DNA of 64,000 bases from Muscardinus avellanarius. Its lineage: Eukaryota; Chordata; Mammalia; Rodentia; Gliridae. The notes beneath the pieces were generated by a model. The model was given only the letters and a program-made list of their open reading frames with translations, was not told where the DNA came from and did not search any database. The first letter of the stretch is position 1. The number at the start of each line of letters is the position of its first letter. Both the position numbers and the translations under genes were made by a program. Positions 41,870-53,084 of the stretch are shown piece after piece. The DNA is taken from assembly GCA_963383645.1 (NCBI GenBank), contig OY726574.1, forward strand, positions 59,332,394 through 59,396,393, read 5' to 3'.

Positions 41870-43195
41870 AGGAGGGCAACGTGACCTCTAGCCTAAAGAT
41901 CCGAACAGTAGCTCACTGTGCAGTCTGCCTGGGGCATTCAGGTGCATGTTTCAGGCATTCTGCGTCTTAATAATTCTGGAAGCCATACTTTATGGAAAAC
42001 CGATCTGCTAAAGCCTTCCAGAGAAGAAAAGCTTCCGAGATGTGACAAGCTCAGGTCTGAGAAGCCATCCGATCCGCCAGACACTTCTGACTGTGGGGTG
42101 TATCCCCGCAAAAGCCCTCTGCTGCCAAAGTGCCTATTAGTTTAGTAACATTTCAAAATTAACTGCCCAGATAGCTCAGGAGGGAACCGTCTTATGTTTT
42201 GAGCGAGCAGGTGTGGCTCCATTCAGTGCAACTACAGTGTGCGCACTGCAAAACCACCTCCGGTTGAGCTTTGTGGAATTCACAGTGGGGTGAGGTTGAT
42301 TTGCTAAAGGAAGTCAGAGGTGGCTCTTTAAGACAAGGGCATACTTAGGGGTAACTGGCACCGTCAAGAAGCCCCACCCCGGCCACTATTGCCGAGCAAC
42401 TCGGAGTACTGATTTATAGCACCTGGTCTCTGCGTTGTACAATAAAGATTCTGTTTCCTGAAACCCTTTGGGTCCACTTTGAGACTTGAAAGCACACACT
42501 CTCCTCCTGCAGTCAAAGGTTTACTGTCGCTGCTTTTAAAAGAGGTGAGCCTGTCCCCACCTCTCTTCTAGCTCCAGGAAACCTGGGTAGCACAGTCCAG
42601 CAGGGAAAACCTCACAGGAGGGGATTCAGTACTCCAGGCTGAGTGCTTGCTTGGTGAACTGCACTTTGACCGGAATCAGGTGAAATCTCCAGTAGAATGG
42701 AGGTGTGGCTCCCTCCGGTCTGAGTCCAGGTGGACACTGTAACTGGAGTTAGAGCTGATAAAAAATGGGGGTGGGCGGGCCTGCAGTGATTGTAAGGCCG
42801 ATAGGCGCCTGGCCGCCACAGCCAGGTGAAGCACAAGTTGGCAAGGTGTGCTTCTTTCTGGGAGTATTGGTCCTAACCTAGGAGTGTTGGGGAGGTCTCT
42901 CGCAGGAGAATATCCTTCCTTCATGTTAGAGAAGGAGCTTAGAGACACGCAGGAGGGAGAAAGCATGATGTGGGAAAATAAGAAAGAGCTGAAAGAGAAA
43001 ATTAGAGCTGCTGTTTGCAAGCAGGAGAATGAGCAGATGCTGGAACTCGGAAAGGAGGCAGATGATGAAGGAGGAGATGGGTGGGAATTGCTGTAATTCA
43101 GGGGTGGTGAGCAGAGAAGATACGCCTTGACCAGAGCGCCTGCGACTCACCGACGTGGACTGAATCTGCTCCCGCTGTGTGTGAGCTGCCAGCTT
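41870..43195. other. SINE-free block, no gene identified
   Basis: Near 42440, ACAATAAAGATTCTGTTTCC resembles an LTR polyadenylation region, but no LTR body is recognisable. Opposed ORFs at 42612-43096 lack support. Confidence 0.4.
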
Positions 43196-43199
43196 CGCA

Positions 43200-43345
43200 C
43201 CTATTACACATAACCGAGCTTCGTTTTTCTTATTGATTAAAAGCAAATAAGAGTGTCTCCGGGGTAGAGCTGTAGTGAGGACTAACTGATGCGCTGCATA
43301 TAGCAAACATTCAGAAAGTAGTAGCTTTCTGATAAACAGTGTTTA
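43200..43345 (-). mobile_element. MIR remnant
   Basis: AGCTGTAGTGAGGACTAACT, CAAACATTCAGAAAGTAGTA follow antisense MIR order. Confidence 0.5.
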
Positions 43346-43403
43346 AAGGGGGCTTGCAGGTCACCCATAACTTCTGCCATTTACTACCAATAGGCTTTTC
43401 TTG

Positions 43404-43588
43404 TTTTCGGCACTGGGCATGGAACCTCCCAGCTACACCCTATTTTTATTCTTTATTTTGAAACAGGGTCTCACTGAGTTGCAGAGGACTGCCTCACTAG
43501 GAAGCTGAGGATGGCCGCAAATAGTGATCCTCCTGTCTCAGCCTCCCAAATGCTGGGATTACAAGCGTGTGCCACCACACCTGGCCTC
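43404..43588 (-). mobile_element. B1-dID SINE
   Basis: CGGCACTGGGCATGGAACCT through GTGTGCCACCACACCTGGCC. The dID half has lost some bases. Confidence 0.9.
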
Positions 43589-43589
43589 C

Positions 43590-44149
43590 ATGGGCTATTT
43601 TTTTATCAAGCATTCCTCCTGCATATGTTCTCCCTGTGATGAGACTCTCACTACACTAAATAGACCATTTCATCTTCCCTACCTGGAGGAGAAATGTTTG
43701 TTGGCACCTCGCTTTTACTGGTTGGTCCTGTTTCTACCCATGGTGATTATCCAAATGTATAACCGTCATTTATAGAAACAGCTTCCAAACGGTTTTAAAC
43801 AAATTGGGGAACTTTGGTTGAGACCAAACATGGCCGATCCCTTCGGCCTCTCCTCGCAGGAGGCTTTCATAATCTTTGACCTTCTCCTCCTCTCCAGATT
43901 ACTCCTGGACTCCTTCAACAGCCTCTCAGCAGAACCCCTGTGCTCAGCCTGCTGCTGTTCTTGGGGCTTGCACGTTTACACATGAAAAGAAGCCTCGCAC
44001 TCCATGCACCTCGAGTTGCCTGCTAAGTACAACTCAGAAATATTTCACATGGTAGGGATTGTTCATAACCTCAAAGGTTCTAGTTTTGTCCTTTGATGTT
44101 TCCTTTGCTGTAGAAGAATAGATTAGAATAAGTGCCCGGTGAAGTCCCT
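43590..44149. other. unannotated sequence
   Basis: No gene signal. Confidence 0.4.
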
Positions 44150-44215
44150 TCTTAATAACTTATTTTGAAATTATTTTATTTTATTTATTTTTATTTATTT
44201 ATTTATTTATTTATT

Positions 44216-44423
44216 TTTTTTGCGGGTCTGGGGATGGAACCCAGGGGCATTTGACCTCCAAGATACACCCCCAGCCCTATTTTTTATTCTTTATTTTGAA
44301 ACTGGGTTTCACTGAATTGCAAAGAGCCTCACTAAGTAGCTGAGGCTGTCTGCAAACCGTGATTCCCCCAGGTCTAAGCCTCCCGAATGCTGGGATTACA
44401 AGCGTGCGCCACCACACCCGGCT
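44216..44423 (-). mobile_element. B1-dID SINE inside the L1M
   Basis: GCGGGTCTGGGGATGGAACC through GCGCCACCACACCCGGCTT. TTGAAATTATTTTA and TTGAAATAATTTTA flank the element with its TTTA-rich tail. Confidence 0.93.
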
Positions 44424-44891
44424 TGAAATAATTTTAAACTTACAAAAATGGGGAAAATGGTGTCAAGAAACTTTATAGCCTTCTCTCATAGTTTTATCAA
44501 TTGTTATTATTTTACATTTGATATATTTCTAAGTAGATATATCAATAGATACTCATGACTAATATTATTTTTCAGAACCACTGAAGGGGAAATGTCAGTA
44601 CAACTCTCCACCACCCTCAAGTACTTCTGTATATACGTTTCCCCCAAACCGGGATACTCTCTTACATCAGGACATCATAGCACTGAGATATTACCATCAA
44701 CCAATCCATAGAATCAATTCAAATTTTGCCAACTTTTCCGAAATGTCCTTTTGTCCTTGCTGGTCCTGAATCTAATATTAGGATGACACGTTATGTTTAG
44801 TTGATGTGTCTCTTTATTCTCTCAATCTGTTCTAATTCTTCAGTCTCTCTCCATCTTACACGATACTAATAGCTCTAAAAAGCCTCTGTTC

Positions 44892-45082
44892 ACCAGGCAC
44901 GCATTTGCAATCCCAACGCTTGGGAGGCTGAGACAGGAGGATCACATGTCCAAGACTAGCCTCAGAAACTTAGAAAGGCCCTCAGCAATTTAGCCGACCC
45001 TGTTTCAAACTAAAGGTTAAATGATGCTGGGGGTGTAGCTCAGAATTAGAATGTCCCTGAATTCAATCCCTATTCCCCCCAT
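44892..45082 (+). mobile_element. B1-dID SINE inside the L1M, old
   Basis: CACCAGGCACGCATTTGCAA, TTTCAAACTAAAGGTTAAAT, GGGGGTGTAGCTCAGAATTA. Confidence 0.85.
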
Positions 45083-45090
45083 AAACTCAC

Positions 45091-45495
45091 TGTTATAGTT
45101 GGATATAGAAAACACCCGAAAAGCTCATAAATTGATGTTTGGAATTGATGGAATTGAGTCATCAGGGTTGTAATCCCAGCAGTGGATAAACCCATCGTAA
45201 CAGATTTATCTGGGTGATGGCCGAGGCCAGTAGGCTTGGAGAAGGGTGATCCCTGAGGGTGCAGCCTTGGGGATTATATATGCTTTATCCTTCCCCTAAT
45301 TCCTCTCTTGCTTCCAAACTCCATGATGCATGGAGTCCATGTGTACACCCTTTGCTTCTTCCTGCCACGCTGTCCCGAGACCCATGGTCCCCAGCCTCAC
45401 ATGGACTGAATCCTTAAAACTCGAGCCTGTGAACTTCCTCTAAGTTACGCGGTCAGGTCTTTTAGATTATTACTCTGAAAATGCCAACCAATACA
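45091..45495 (+). mobile_element. MaLR 5' LTR
   Basis: Begins TGTTATAGTTGGATATAGAA and ends GCCAACCAATACA. It shares TGGATAAACCCATCGTAACA (TGGATAAGTCCACTGTCATG in the 3' LTR), CACATGGACTGAATCC and CTTCCTCTAAGTTACG with the downstream LTR. Confidence 0.8.
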
Positions 45496-46789
45496 GAAAA
45501 CGATGCCAGAGAAGTGGGCTCATGGCTGTAGGTAAGTTCAACCATGTGGATTGTGAGTCTTTCCAGCCCTTTTGGGAGAGGAAATTGGAAGGGCCAGAAT
45601 GTGGCTAGAAAGGTAGATGGCAGAAACTGAGCTTGGGAGATTTTGGAAGGCAAAGAGGACCCCATGAGAAAATAGAGGAGAGGCTACATGTGTTACATTT
45701 TGGCAGATAACTCATCAGCATTTTTCCCGTGTCCTCAAACTGTGAGGCTGAATTTAACAGTGATGGGCTGATTAATAAACTGGGGGAGGAAATATCAAAA
45801 CAGCAAAATATCCAAACTGCATTATGGGCATTTATGTCTGCATTCAGTTAATTGGTACATCAAATTTTGGGAGCTGAAAGTAAAGCAGAGAAACTTTACA
45901 GATTTGCAGTGTTGGAAAGACATGTGTGAAGCTGGGGCCCAGAAAGATGGCACTGTGAATGAAAGTAAGCTGGCTGAAGGGAGGTCAAGGAGCAAGGTGG
46001 CAATGCGCACCCAGAGTCCTTCCCTGTGGCCTTGATGGAAGCAGGCCAGCGCTGCCCAGGATGGGGACAGGCTCTGCCCTGTTAAGATGGATCAGAGACA
46101 GTGACTAAAGAGGGTGTGGCTATCCGTGCTCTCGTGGTACTGGCTTTGCTAGCAAAAGGGGGCCTTGCAGGCTCCCCGCAGATTTCAAAGCAAGGCCCGG
46201 GAGCCAGGCAGTGTGTGACAGGGTCAGAATCCCTGCAAGCAGGCCTGAATAGGGCACTTTGTGAAGCTGTGAGGATGAAGCCAACGTTACAAGAAAAACC
46301 CTGAGATTTAGAAATGCCAGAAACATGGAAAGACTGGGAGGAAAGGCTGCTAGCCGTGAGCCATGGAGCCGGGCTGGAAGAGACAGTGAACCGCCCATTG
46401 CCATCAGTCAGACTCCAGGGGCAGGGCCGCCAAGGCCCCTTGGAGATCACATCTCACCACCACGTGCTCTGGATGCCAGAAGTAGAGCTGCGGGTTCAAG
46501 TGTCTGTCCTCCGGCTTTCATCACTGCTCCGGTCCCATCCCTTCTTTCTTTAGAAATGCAAATCAATGTAAACGTCCACCCCTTGCCACTGTATATTGGA
46601 TGGATGTAACTTGCTTATTATTATGATCCTCACCTTTTATGGGGAATCTTAAGAGTTCACGCTGAGACTTAGAGAAGGCTTGGATTTTGGGCTTTTCGGT
46701 GATGCTGGAACTCTTATGACTTTGGGAACTCTTGAAGATGATTGAATTCATTTTGCATTCTGAAATGGGCCTGAGCCCATAAGATAGTG

Positions 46790-47201
46790 AATGCCCCTTG
46801 AGTTCATAACTCTTGAGCTCATAAGTTGATATTTGGAGTTGATATGACTGAGTCATGAGGACTGTAATCCCAGAAGTGGATAAGTCCACTGTCATGGATT
46901 TATCTGGGTGGCGGCCTAGGCCAGTCAGTTGTGGCTGGAGAAGGTGGGTCCCTGGAGATGGAGCATTGGGGATTGTATCTTGTTTCTTCTTCCCTTGACT
47001 GTTCTTTGGCTTCTGGCCTCCAAGACGTGAAGAGCACAGCCCGTGTGCTCTCCCTTTCTCTGATTCCTACCACCATGCCCTGAAATACATGGTCCGTGGC
47101 TTCACATGGACTGAACCCCCAAATCCATGAGCTAATAAGCCTTCCTCTAAGTTATGTGGTCAAGTATTTTAGATTATAACTGGAAAATGCTGACTAATAC
47201 A
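46790..47201 (+). mobile_element. MaLR 3' LTR
   Basis: Shares CATAAGTTGATATTTGGAGT, GGATTTATCTGGGTGGCGGC, CACATGGACTGAACCC and TGCTGACTAATACA with the 5' LTR. The two differ at many sites, so the element is old. Confidence 0.8.
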
Positions 47202-47462
47202 CACACATCAGCATATTTCCTTCACCTTTGATTCGTCTGGTGTTTCTTCATGTCTGGCCTGGGGCCATACATTCTTGTCAGGACAGAAAAGCAATGACAC
47301 TGTGCTCTTGAAGTGCGTTGCATCGAGAGGCACGCGTTGTTTGACCATCACAGTATTATGATATCCGCCTTGATGATCTGGAGAAGTGGATACTGAAATT
47401 CTCTATTACAAGGTCAAAATTTCTTCCTTTGTAACAAAGAAGTATTTTGTTGAATATACTCT

Positions 47463-47665
47463 GAGAGTCAAGGGGAAATGGCACACACCTGGAATCCCCA
47501 CATGGGGAGCTGGTATAGGAGGATTGCTGATTCAAAGCCAGTGCATGGTAACTTAGCAAGATCCTGTTTCAAATAAACAAACAAACAACAACAACAACAA
47601 CAACAAAATCATGGAGGGTGCAGCTCAGAGATGAAGTTTCCCTAGGTTCAGTCTCCAGCCCCCCC
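47463..47665 (+). mobile_element. B1-dID SINE inside the L1M, with (CAA)n middle
   Basis: AAGGGGAAATGGCACACACC, TTTCAAATAAACAAACAAAC and (CAA)6 at the junction, then GGAGGGTGCAGCTCAGAGAT. Confidence 0.82.
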
Positions 47666-47805
47666 CCCACCTAGCCTCAGAGTACACAAATATTCTTTTA
47701 AATCACAGAATCTTCTCCCTGCTACTCTTATTGAGCATTGACGACAACTCTGCTTGAATCGACCACTACTGCAAGGACTATCAAGTGGCAATCTTCAATT
47801 TGCAC

Positions 47806-48020
47806 CTGTGTGTGTGTGTGTGTGTGTGTTAGCAGGGAATGAACCCAAGAGCATTCTATGAGCTACACCCCCAGCCACATTTTATGTTTTATTTGGAAAC
47901 AGAGTCTAAGTTTGGATGGCTTCCCTAAATTGCTGAGGCTGTCCTCGAACCTGTAACCCTCCTGTCTCAATCTCCCAAGTAGTGGGATTACTGGCCTGGC
48001 CTGCATCCCCATGCCTGGCT
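47806..48020 (-). mobile_element. B1-dID SINE with (TG)n tail, inside the L1M
   Basis: (TG)n at 47807-47829, then AGCAGGGAATGAACCCAAGA through CATCCCCATGCCTGGCT. Confidence 0.88.
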
Positions 48021-48609
48021 CGTTTGCACTGTTTAATATTTTTTTTCACATTTATTAACTGGAAGTCTTCTATAAAGGTGGTTCCCTTCCCATATTTATT
48101 TATTTATTTATTCTAATAGATTAGAAATTTCTACTCCGTTCATTGACTTGCATTCTATTGCTTTCATTGTTTTTTAGATGACCAAATTATCTCATATGTT
48201 GCCAGTGGTGTCTCTTTGAGCCAGTCTTTGGTCACTCTGAGGTCTCCACATTGTTCTCTGAGCACCCTTCTACTTTCTGGCACATCCAGATCCTCTAGGC
48301 TAATTTTGTACTTTCCTGAAATTCTAGTTCTGGAATCAGTCGACTCTCCAAGGAACCAGGGCTCCTGTCACAGGAGGATGGCATTTTGATAGGTCTGTCT
48401 GGTCACTTGCGCATGGCTATGGGTGGGTCATAAAATCTAGGACTTCTCAGCAGACAGAGCTGGGGAGTAAATAATTCATATTCACACATGACCATACATA
48501 CACACTTGGGTTTATTTCTATGTGTGATCTTATATCTATATATCAAGATAGCCATTTATGAATATGTATCTATCTCTAATAATAAATTTAGGCTACTACC
48601 TCCCATGCC

Positions 48610-48776
48610 CCCCCCCTTTGGTACTGGGGATTGAACCCAGAAAAATTCTACCATACCTCCAGCCCTTTAGAAATAGGGATTTGCTGAGTTGCTGAGGCTG
48701 GCCTCAAAACTGGCCATCCTTCCGTCTCTGCCTCCCAAGTTCTGGGATTACAGACACAGGCCATGGTGCCAGCTTA
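48610..48776 (-). mobile_element. B1-dID SINE
   Basis: TTTGGTACTGGGGATTGAAC through CAGGCCATGGTGCCAGCT. Confidence 0.88.
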
Positions 48777-48779
48777 ATG

Positions 48780-49105
48780 CCTCCAAATCTAAGATCACAG
48801 GTCAAGATTCTTTCTAACCTTCCTCTTTTTGGTATCTGTAAATCTCAACAACAAGAATCCGAACTCCCAATATCCTCAGCTTATTGGCTTCCTTGCCCCA
48901 TCTGGCCTTAGAGGACAATCTTCTGGCCTCGTCAGTGGCCTCTTAGGCCAGCTGCCTCCTCCTTGGCCTTCTCATCTCCTGCGCCCCTGGCTCCATGCAG
49001 CCTCTTCAGCTGGTCCCCTTGGCCTCTGGTCCTGCTGCCACCTCACCTCCCCAGTTCCTCACCACACCTTGTCAGTAGAACCACGTTCCTGGTCTTGTAG
49101 TTGAT
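48780..49105. other. unannotated sequence
   Basis: GC-richer stretch with a 91-codon frame (48829-49104) of no recognisable kind. Confidence 0.4.
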
Positions 49106-49109
49106 CAGG

Positions 49110-50058
49110 TCAACCTGAGGTCATCTTGGACCATATCCTCTACCCTATCTGTAGCAAACTGCTCACTCTACCTTCAAATCGGCCTAGAATTTGACTCGAT
49201 CTCTCCCATCCACAGGCCTGGTTCAGGCCCACAGCAGCACCTCGTCTGCACTGCTGTGCCAGGCTCCTTGCTGGCCCCTGCCTGCCTTTCCTTCTGCTCC
49301 AACAGGCCGCTGTCAGATCAGCAGCCTAAATAGGCTTTCAAAATAGAAATCATCATTCTATTTCCTTGCTCAGCGGCTTCCAGCTTCTCCAAATTAAAAG
49401 CCCCAGTCCAGTGGGGCATGGTGGTGCATGCTTGTAATCTCGGCATTTGGGAGGCTGAGACAGGAGGGTCACGGTTCGCAGACAGCTTCGGCTGCTTAGT
49501 GAGGCCCTTTACAACTCAGTGAGACGCTGTTTCAAAATAAAGAATAAAAAATAGGGCTGGGGGTGTAGCTCGGAGGAAGAATGCCTCCGGGTTCCATCCC
49601 CAGTACTGCAAACAAACAAACACCTAGCCCAGTCCTACCAGATTTGCCCTTTCGCCCCAGTGAGCTCTTTTCGGTACCCTCTGGCTCTGGCTTGGTGGTC
49701 CTCCAGGCTCATGCTGTCACGCACAGTTCTACCTGGGACACATCCCTGGGTCTTCTTCCTCCGTCCAGTCTTTGCTCAAAGAGTCTGCCTCTGTGAAGCC
49801 TTCTCTGGGTACCAGACCTCCTTCCAACCCACTTTCTCCCTTTCACCTGTCTAACTAAATAACATTCATTACAACCCAACATAAGTATGCCATTTCCATC
49901 CAGTTACACTTGCGGCTTCCTCTGTCTAGGCCTTTATGTTTAAACTATAGGAAAAGGGGTATTTTAACTCATTTTCTTTATCGCAAATCCCCAGTGCCTA
50001 TACCAGAGCCGGGTAGCCCCTAGGCCCTTGATAAATATTAGTTAAATGAATGCCTGGT
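49110..50058 (+). mobile_element. L2 LINE 3' region, interrupted by a SINE
   Basis: Ordered L2 landmarks are CTGAGGTCATCTTGGACCAT, CTCTACCTTCAAATCGGCCT, CTTGCTCAGCGGCTTCCAGC, AATTAAAAGCCCCAGTCC, CAGTCTTTGCTCAAAGAGTC, GTGAAGCCTTCTCTGG, and the 3' end CCCAGTGCCTATACC with TTGATAAATATTAGTTAAAT+GAATG. Confidence 0.75.
49408..49620 (+). mobile_element. B1-dID SINE inside L2
   Basis: GTGGGGCATGGTGGTGCATG through CATCCCCAGTACTGC. GCCCCAGTCCA and GCCCAGTCCTA flank it. Confidence 0.95.
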
Positions 50059-50221
50059 ACTACAGAAACACATCAAGACATTTAAGAATAACTATAGAAA
50101 TACCCACATGCTAAGAGATTGCTGGATGACTTGGGAAATCGAGACTAATGGTGTTAACTCAAGAGGTTTTATAATGAAGAATCCTATAAACATTAAGGGC
50201 ATAGTATACTAAGAGGTTATC
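50059..50221. other. unannotated sequence
   Basis: Nothing recognised. Confidence 0.4.
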
Positions 50222-50237
50222 AAAGTGAGGTGCAGTG

Positions 50238-50284
<47 letters not shown>

Positions 50285-50396
50285 ATAATTTCAGTACTTG
50301 GCAGCCTGAAACAGGAAGATTGCAGGTTCAAGGGCAACCTCAGCAATTTAGGAAGACCTTTAGCATCTTAGACCTTGTTTTAAAATAAAAAAATAA

Positions 50397-50632
50397 AGCC
50401 GGATGTGGTGGCGCACGCTTGTAATCCCAGCATTTGGGAGGCTGAGACCTGGAGGATCGGGGTTCGTGGACAGCCTCAGCTACTTAGTGAGGCCCTCTGC
50501 AACTCAGTGAGACTCGGTTTCAAAGTAAAAAGAATAAAAAATAGGGCAGGGGGTGTAGCTTGGGGGTCAAATGCCCCTGGGTTCCATCCCCAGACCCACA
50601 AAAATAAATAAATAAAATAAAATAAAATAAAA
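50397..50632 (+). mobile_element. younger B1-dID SINE
   Basis: AAGCCGGATGTGGTGGCGCA through CATCCCCAGACCCAC with an (AAAT)/(AAAAT) tail. Confidence 0.94.
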
Positions 50633-50637
50633 AAATA

Positions 50638-50725
50638 GGGGCTGGGATGTAGCTCAGTGGCAAAGCACCTGCTTTGCAGGTGTGGCGCTCTGGGTTCGAT
50701 CCCTGGTTCCAAAAAAAGACAAAAA
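50638..50725 (+). mobile_element. full-length ID element, tRNA-Ala(TGC)-like
   Basis: Unlike the dID halves elsewhere, this copy keeps the anticodon arm: CCTGC-TTTGCAG-GTGTG with TGC in the loop. It also has box A TAGCTCAGTGG and box B GGTTCGATCCC, with a paired T stem. The 3' acceptor strand is degenerate (GGTTCC then A-rich), so it is a SINE, not a functional tRNA gene. Confidence 0.85.
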
Positions 50726-50819
50726 AAAAAAAAAAGAACCCCTTTAAAAAAAATAAAGTGGGGATGAGGGCACAGCTCAGAGGTAGAATGCCCATGGATT
50801 CAATTTTTAATACAAAGAA

Positions 50820-52094
50820 AAAGGCTATCAAATTATAAATATAAGAATAAAAGAGCATACATTTAATGAACTAGATAATCTGACAACACCAAATGATATA
50901 CAAGCAGGCCTTAAACTTCAAATCCCTAAACATATTTCTAGACATGGTCTCTAACATCATGTATTCTGTTAAAAAGTTTCAGGTCCACGGTTTTCCAGTG
51001 AAAGTTGAAGATTCTGAGAGCAGAGAGAGCCCATGAAAGGAGCTCAGATGATTTCAAATCTAGTACCTTCTTTTCTTTTTTTTAAGGTGGCTACTCAGCC
51101 CACAAGGGAAATAAAGTCCTTTTTGGTATTATTAAAGCCCTACGTCCAACTTGGTCCTTTAGAAGCCAAGGCCTTTGGAAAACATTACCACAAAATGAAA
51201 TGAAAACTCATGCACATTTGGGCAAATTTTCAGCATTGATTAGTCATCAAATTTTTAATGTACCTTATTCTGCATACTTTAGAAAACTCTGAGTGCACAT
51301 CTGAGAACCGTTTAGAAAGCAAGTTTCACTGCGGCCAGTCTTAGAATGATTTAATGACTGCACTTGGTGGTGATACATAAGATACAGTGATTTACATCTG
51401 GAATGCAAAATTTCTTATTTTTTTCTGTAAGTCTCCCCCAATTTACAGATATATATTTCAACAAAGCATGGTGATATAGCTCTGGTCAAAAATTTTAGAA
51501 ATTCTCGCTTTTAAAGGTTTTAAGCATATCCTTAATGGGATGGCAGGATGGTTGGAAAGTTGTTTCTTTTAAATTAGCATGCAACTTTCTAAATGAATTT
51601 TGGACTCTGCAAAAATAGCTATCTGGTTTATGCATGAAGCATCTTTGGAAAGGAAGACCTTTCTATGTTTTCTCAAAGGAGCCATGGTTGTTAGCACAAT
51701 GGCTGGCAAAACTCATGGCTGGCTTCGTGTACCCACTCATGCCCAACGCAGGGGCATTCTCCACCGCGTGTATCTCCTCTCCTTGTTGCTCTGCTTTTGC
51801 TGCTGAAAACTTCAAAATGTTGAGAATAAAGCCCAACAAATTCACAATGTATGAAATGTCCTCCGAGTTCTTCTGTGGCTTCTCTGCCAGCCATATAGCC
51901 TCAGCTGGGCCTCTCTGAATTGCAACTCCCTTGTATAAATTTGAAATGGCACCGTGAGTCTCATAGAATAGTCAGGAGTAAATGACATAAATGGCTGAAA
52001 AGACTTTGAAAACTACACAGTTCACCATCCTCCTCCTCCAGCCATCTATATTGAATAATGGCTGAAATTTTGAAATACTGCTGTTATAGATTCA

Positions 52095-52095
<1 letters not shown>
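50820..52095. other. SINE-free block, no gene identified
   Basis: AT-rich. Overlapping frames at 51600-51918 on both strands have no recognised similarity. May contain conserved noncoding sequence. Confidence 0.4.
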
Positions 52096-52098
<3 letters not shown>

Positions 52099-52181
<83 letters not shown>

Positions 52182-52184
52182 ACA
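52099..52184. repeat. (CT)n-(CA)n microsatellite
   Basis: CT about 52099-52157, then CA about 52158-52184. Not attached to an obvious SINE. Confidence 0.95.
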
Positions 52185-52249
52185 GCCAGATCATTCTGCC
52201 CTGTTTCTTCCTATGTCCTTCTTTCCTACTTAACCCTATTGAATCCTCA

Positions 52250-52528
52250 GTCAGGAATGTTGGTGCATGCCTGTAAATCCTACATGGAGTTTAAGACAAG
52301 AAGATTGCAGGTTTGAGGCCAGCCTTAAAAACTTAGCTTGACACCAGGCGTGGTGGCGCACACTTGTAATCCCTGCGCTTGGGAGGCTGAGACAGGAGGA
52401 CCGCACAGGTTCAAAGTCAGCCTCAGCTACTTAGTGAGGCTCTCGGCAACTTAGTGAGACCCTGTTTCCAAATAAAGTATGAAATAGGTCTGGGAGTAGA
52501 AAAAGCCCCTGGGTTCTACCCCCAGTAC

Positions 52529-52578
<50 letters not shown>

Positions 52579-52660
52579 AACTTAGCATGACTTGAATAAA
52601 ATAGGGCTGGAGTGTAGCTCAGGGGTAGAATGCCCCTGACTTTAATTCCTAGTACAAAAA
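52250..52660 (+). mobile_element. older B1-dID SINE split by a younger copy
   Basis: B1 half 52250-52343, dID half 52592-52655. ACTTAGCTTGAC (52332-52343) and ACTTAGCATGAC (52580-52591) are the younger insertion's target-site duplication. Confidence 0.88.
52344..52579 (+). mobile_element. younger B1-dID SINE with (CA)n tail, nested
   Basis: ACCAGGCGTGGTGGCGCACA through CCCCCAGTACCAAA, then CA units (52532-52573). Confidence 0.94.
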
Positions 52661-52681
52661 AATAATGTAATAATAGAAGAA

Positions 52682-52722
52682 AAGAGGGAGGGAGGGAGGG
52701 AAGGAGGGAGGGAGGGAGAGAG
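52682..52722. repeat. (GGGA)n microsatellite
   Basis: About nine GGGA units between two ID-type segments. Confidence 0.93.
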
Positions 52723-52790
52723 GGCTGGGATGTAGCGCAGAGGTAGAGTGACCCCGGGTTCAATCCCCAGTACCACAAACAACATAAACA
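52723..52790 (+). mobile_element. isolated dID segment
   Basis: AGGGCTGGGATGTAGCGCAG through CAATCCCCAGTACCAC, without its own B1 half. Confidence 0.8.
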
Positions 52791-52887
52791 AAAACAACAC
52801 ACTATTGAATCCTGATTGATTTCTTCAGGTTGCTTTTATCTGTGGCCTGGCTTGAACTAACCATAGATTTTTGTTTTTGTTTTCGTT

Positions 52888-53084
52888 TTTTTGGCAGAGG
52901 AGGGGTTGCTGGGGATTGAACCCGGGACATTCTACCTGAGCTCCAGCACTTTGTTTTTATTTGAACCAGGTCTCAGTAAGTCGCCGAGGGTCTTGCCACA
53001 CGGCTAAGACTGATCTCAGTCTTGGGATCCTCCTGTCGCGTCCTCCCAAGTCCTGGGAGGTGGCGGTGCACCACCACACCAGGC
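52888..53084 (-). mobile_element. B1-dID SINE, diverged
   Basis: GGGGTTGCTGGGGATTGAAC through TGCACCACCACACCAGGC. Confidence 0.85.

Larger units (their letters stand above)
45091..47201 (+). mobile_element. MaLR retrotransposon, LTR-internal-LTR, inside L1M
   Basis: Two related LTRs (45091-45495 and about 46790-47201) flank about 1.3 kb of internal sequence. The internal 3' part (ACTTTGGGAACTCTTGAAGA, TTCATTTTGCATTCTGAAAT) matches the end of MaLR internal regions. Length and lack of long frames fit a nonautonomous element. Confidence 0.75.
44150..48425 (+). mobile_element. L1M LINE 3' region, split into several pieces
   Basis: Pieces at 44150-44165, 44424-44880, 47206-47464, 47680-47806 and 48021-48425 follow one consensus order. 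Landmarks are AACTTACAAAAATGG, TACATCAGGACATCATAGCA, GTTGATGTGTCTCTTTATTC, then TCGTCTGGTGTTTCTTCATG, CTTTGTAACAAAGAAGTATT, CGACAACTCTGCTTGAATCG, ATTTATTAACTGGAAGTCTT and TTCTGGCACATCCAGATCCT. Insertions are one MaLR element and four SINEs. The element strand is taken from its consensus as I remember it. Confidence 0.65.
50222..50815 (+). mobile_element. older B1-dID SINE split by a younger SINE and an ID element
   Basis: B1 half at 50222-50396 (with a CA array at 50244-50283 replacing part of its head), dID half at 50753-50813 (GGGGATGAGGGCACAGCTCA). GTTATCAAA at the left and GCTATCAAA at the right are likely target-site duplications. Confidence 0.85.

Noticed and set aside
42430..42470. LTR polyadenylation region (ACAATAAAGATTCTG)
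   Set aside because: No LTR body, ends or target-site duplication could be found around it.
50638..50725. Functional tRNA-Ala gene
   Set aside because: The 3' acceptor strand does not pair and an A-rich tail follows, so it is a retroposed ID element.
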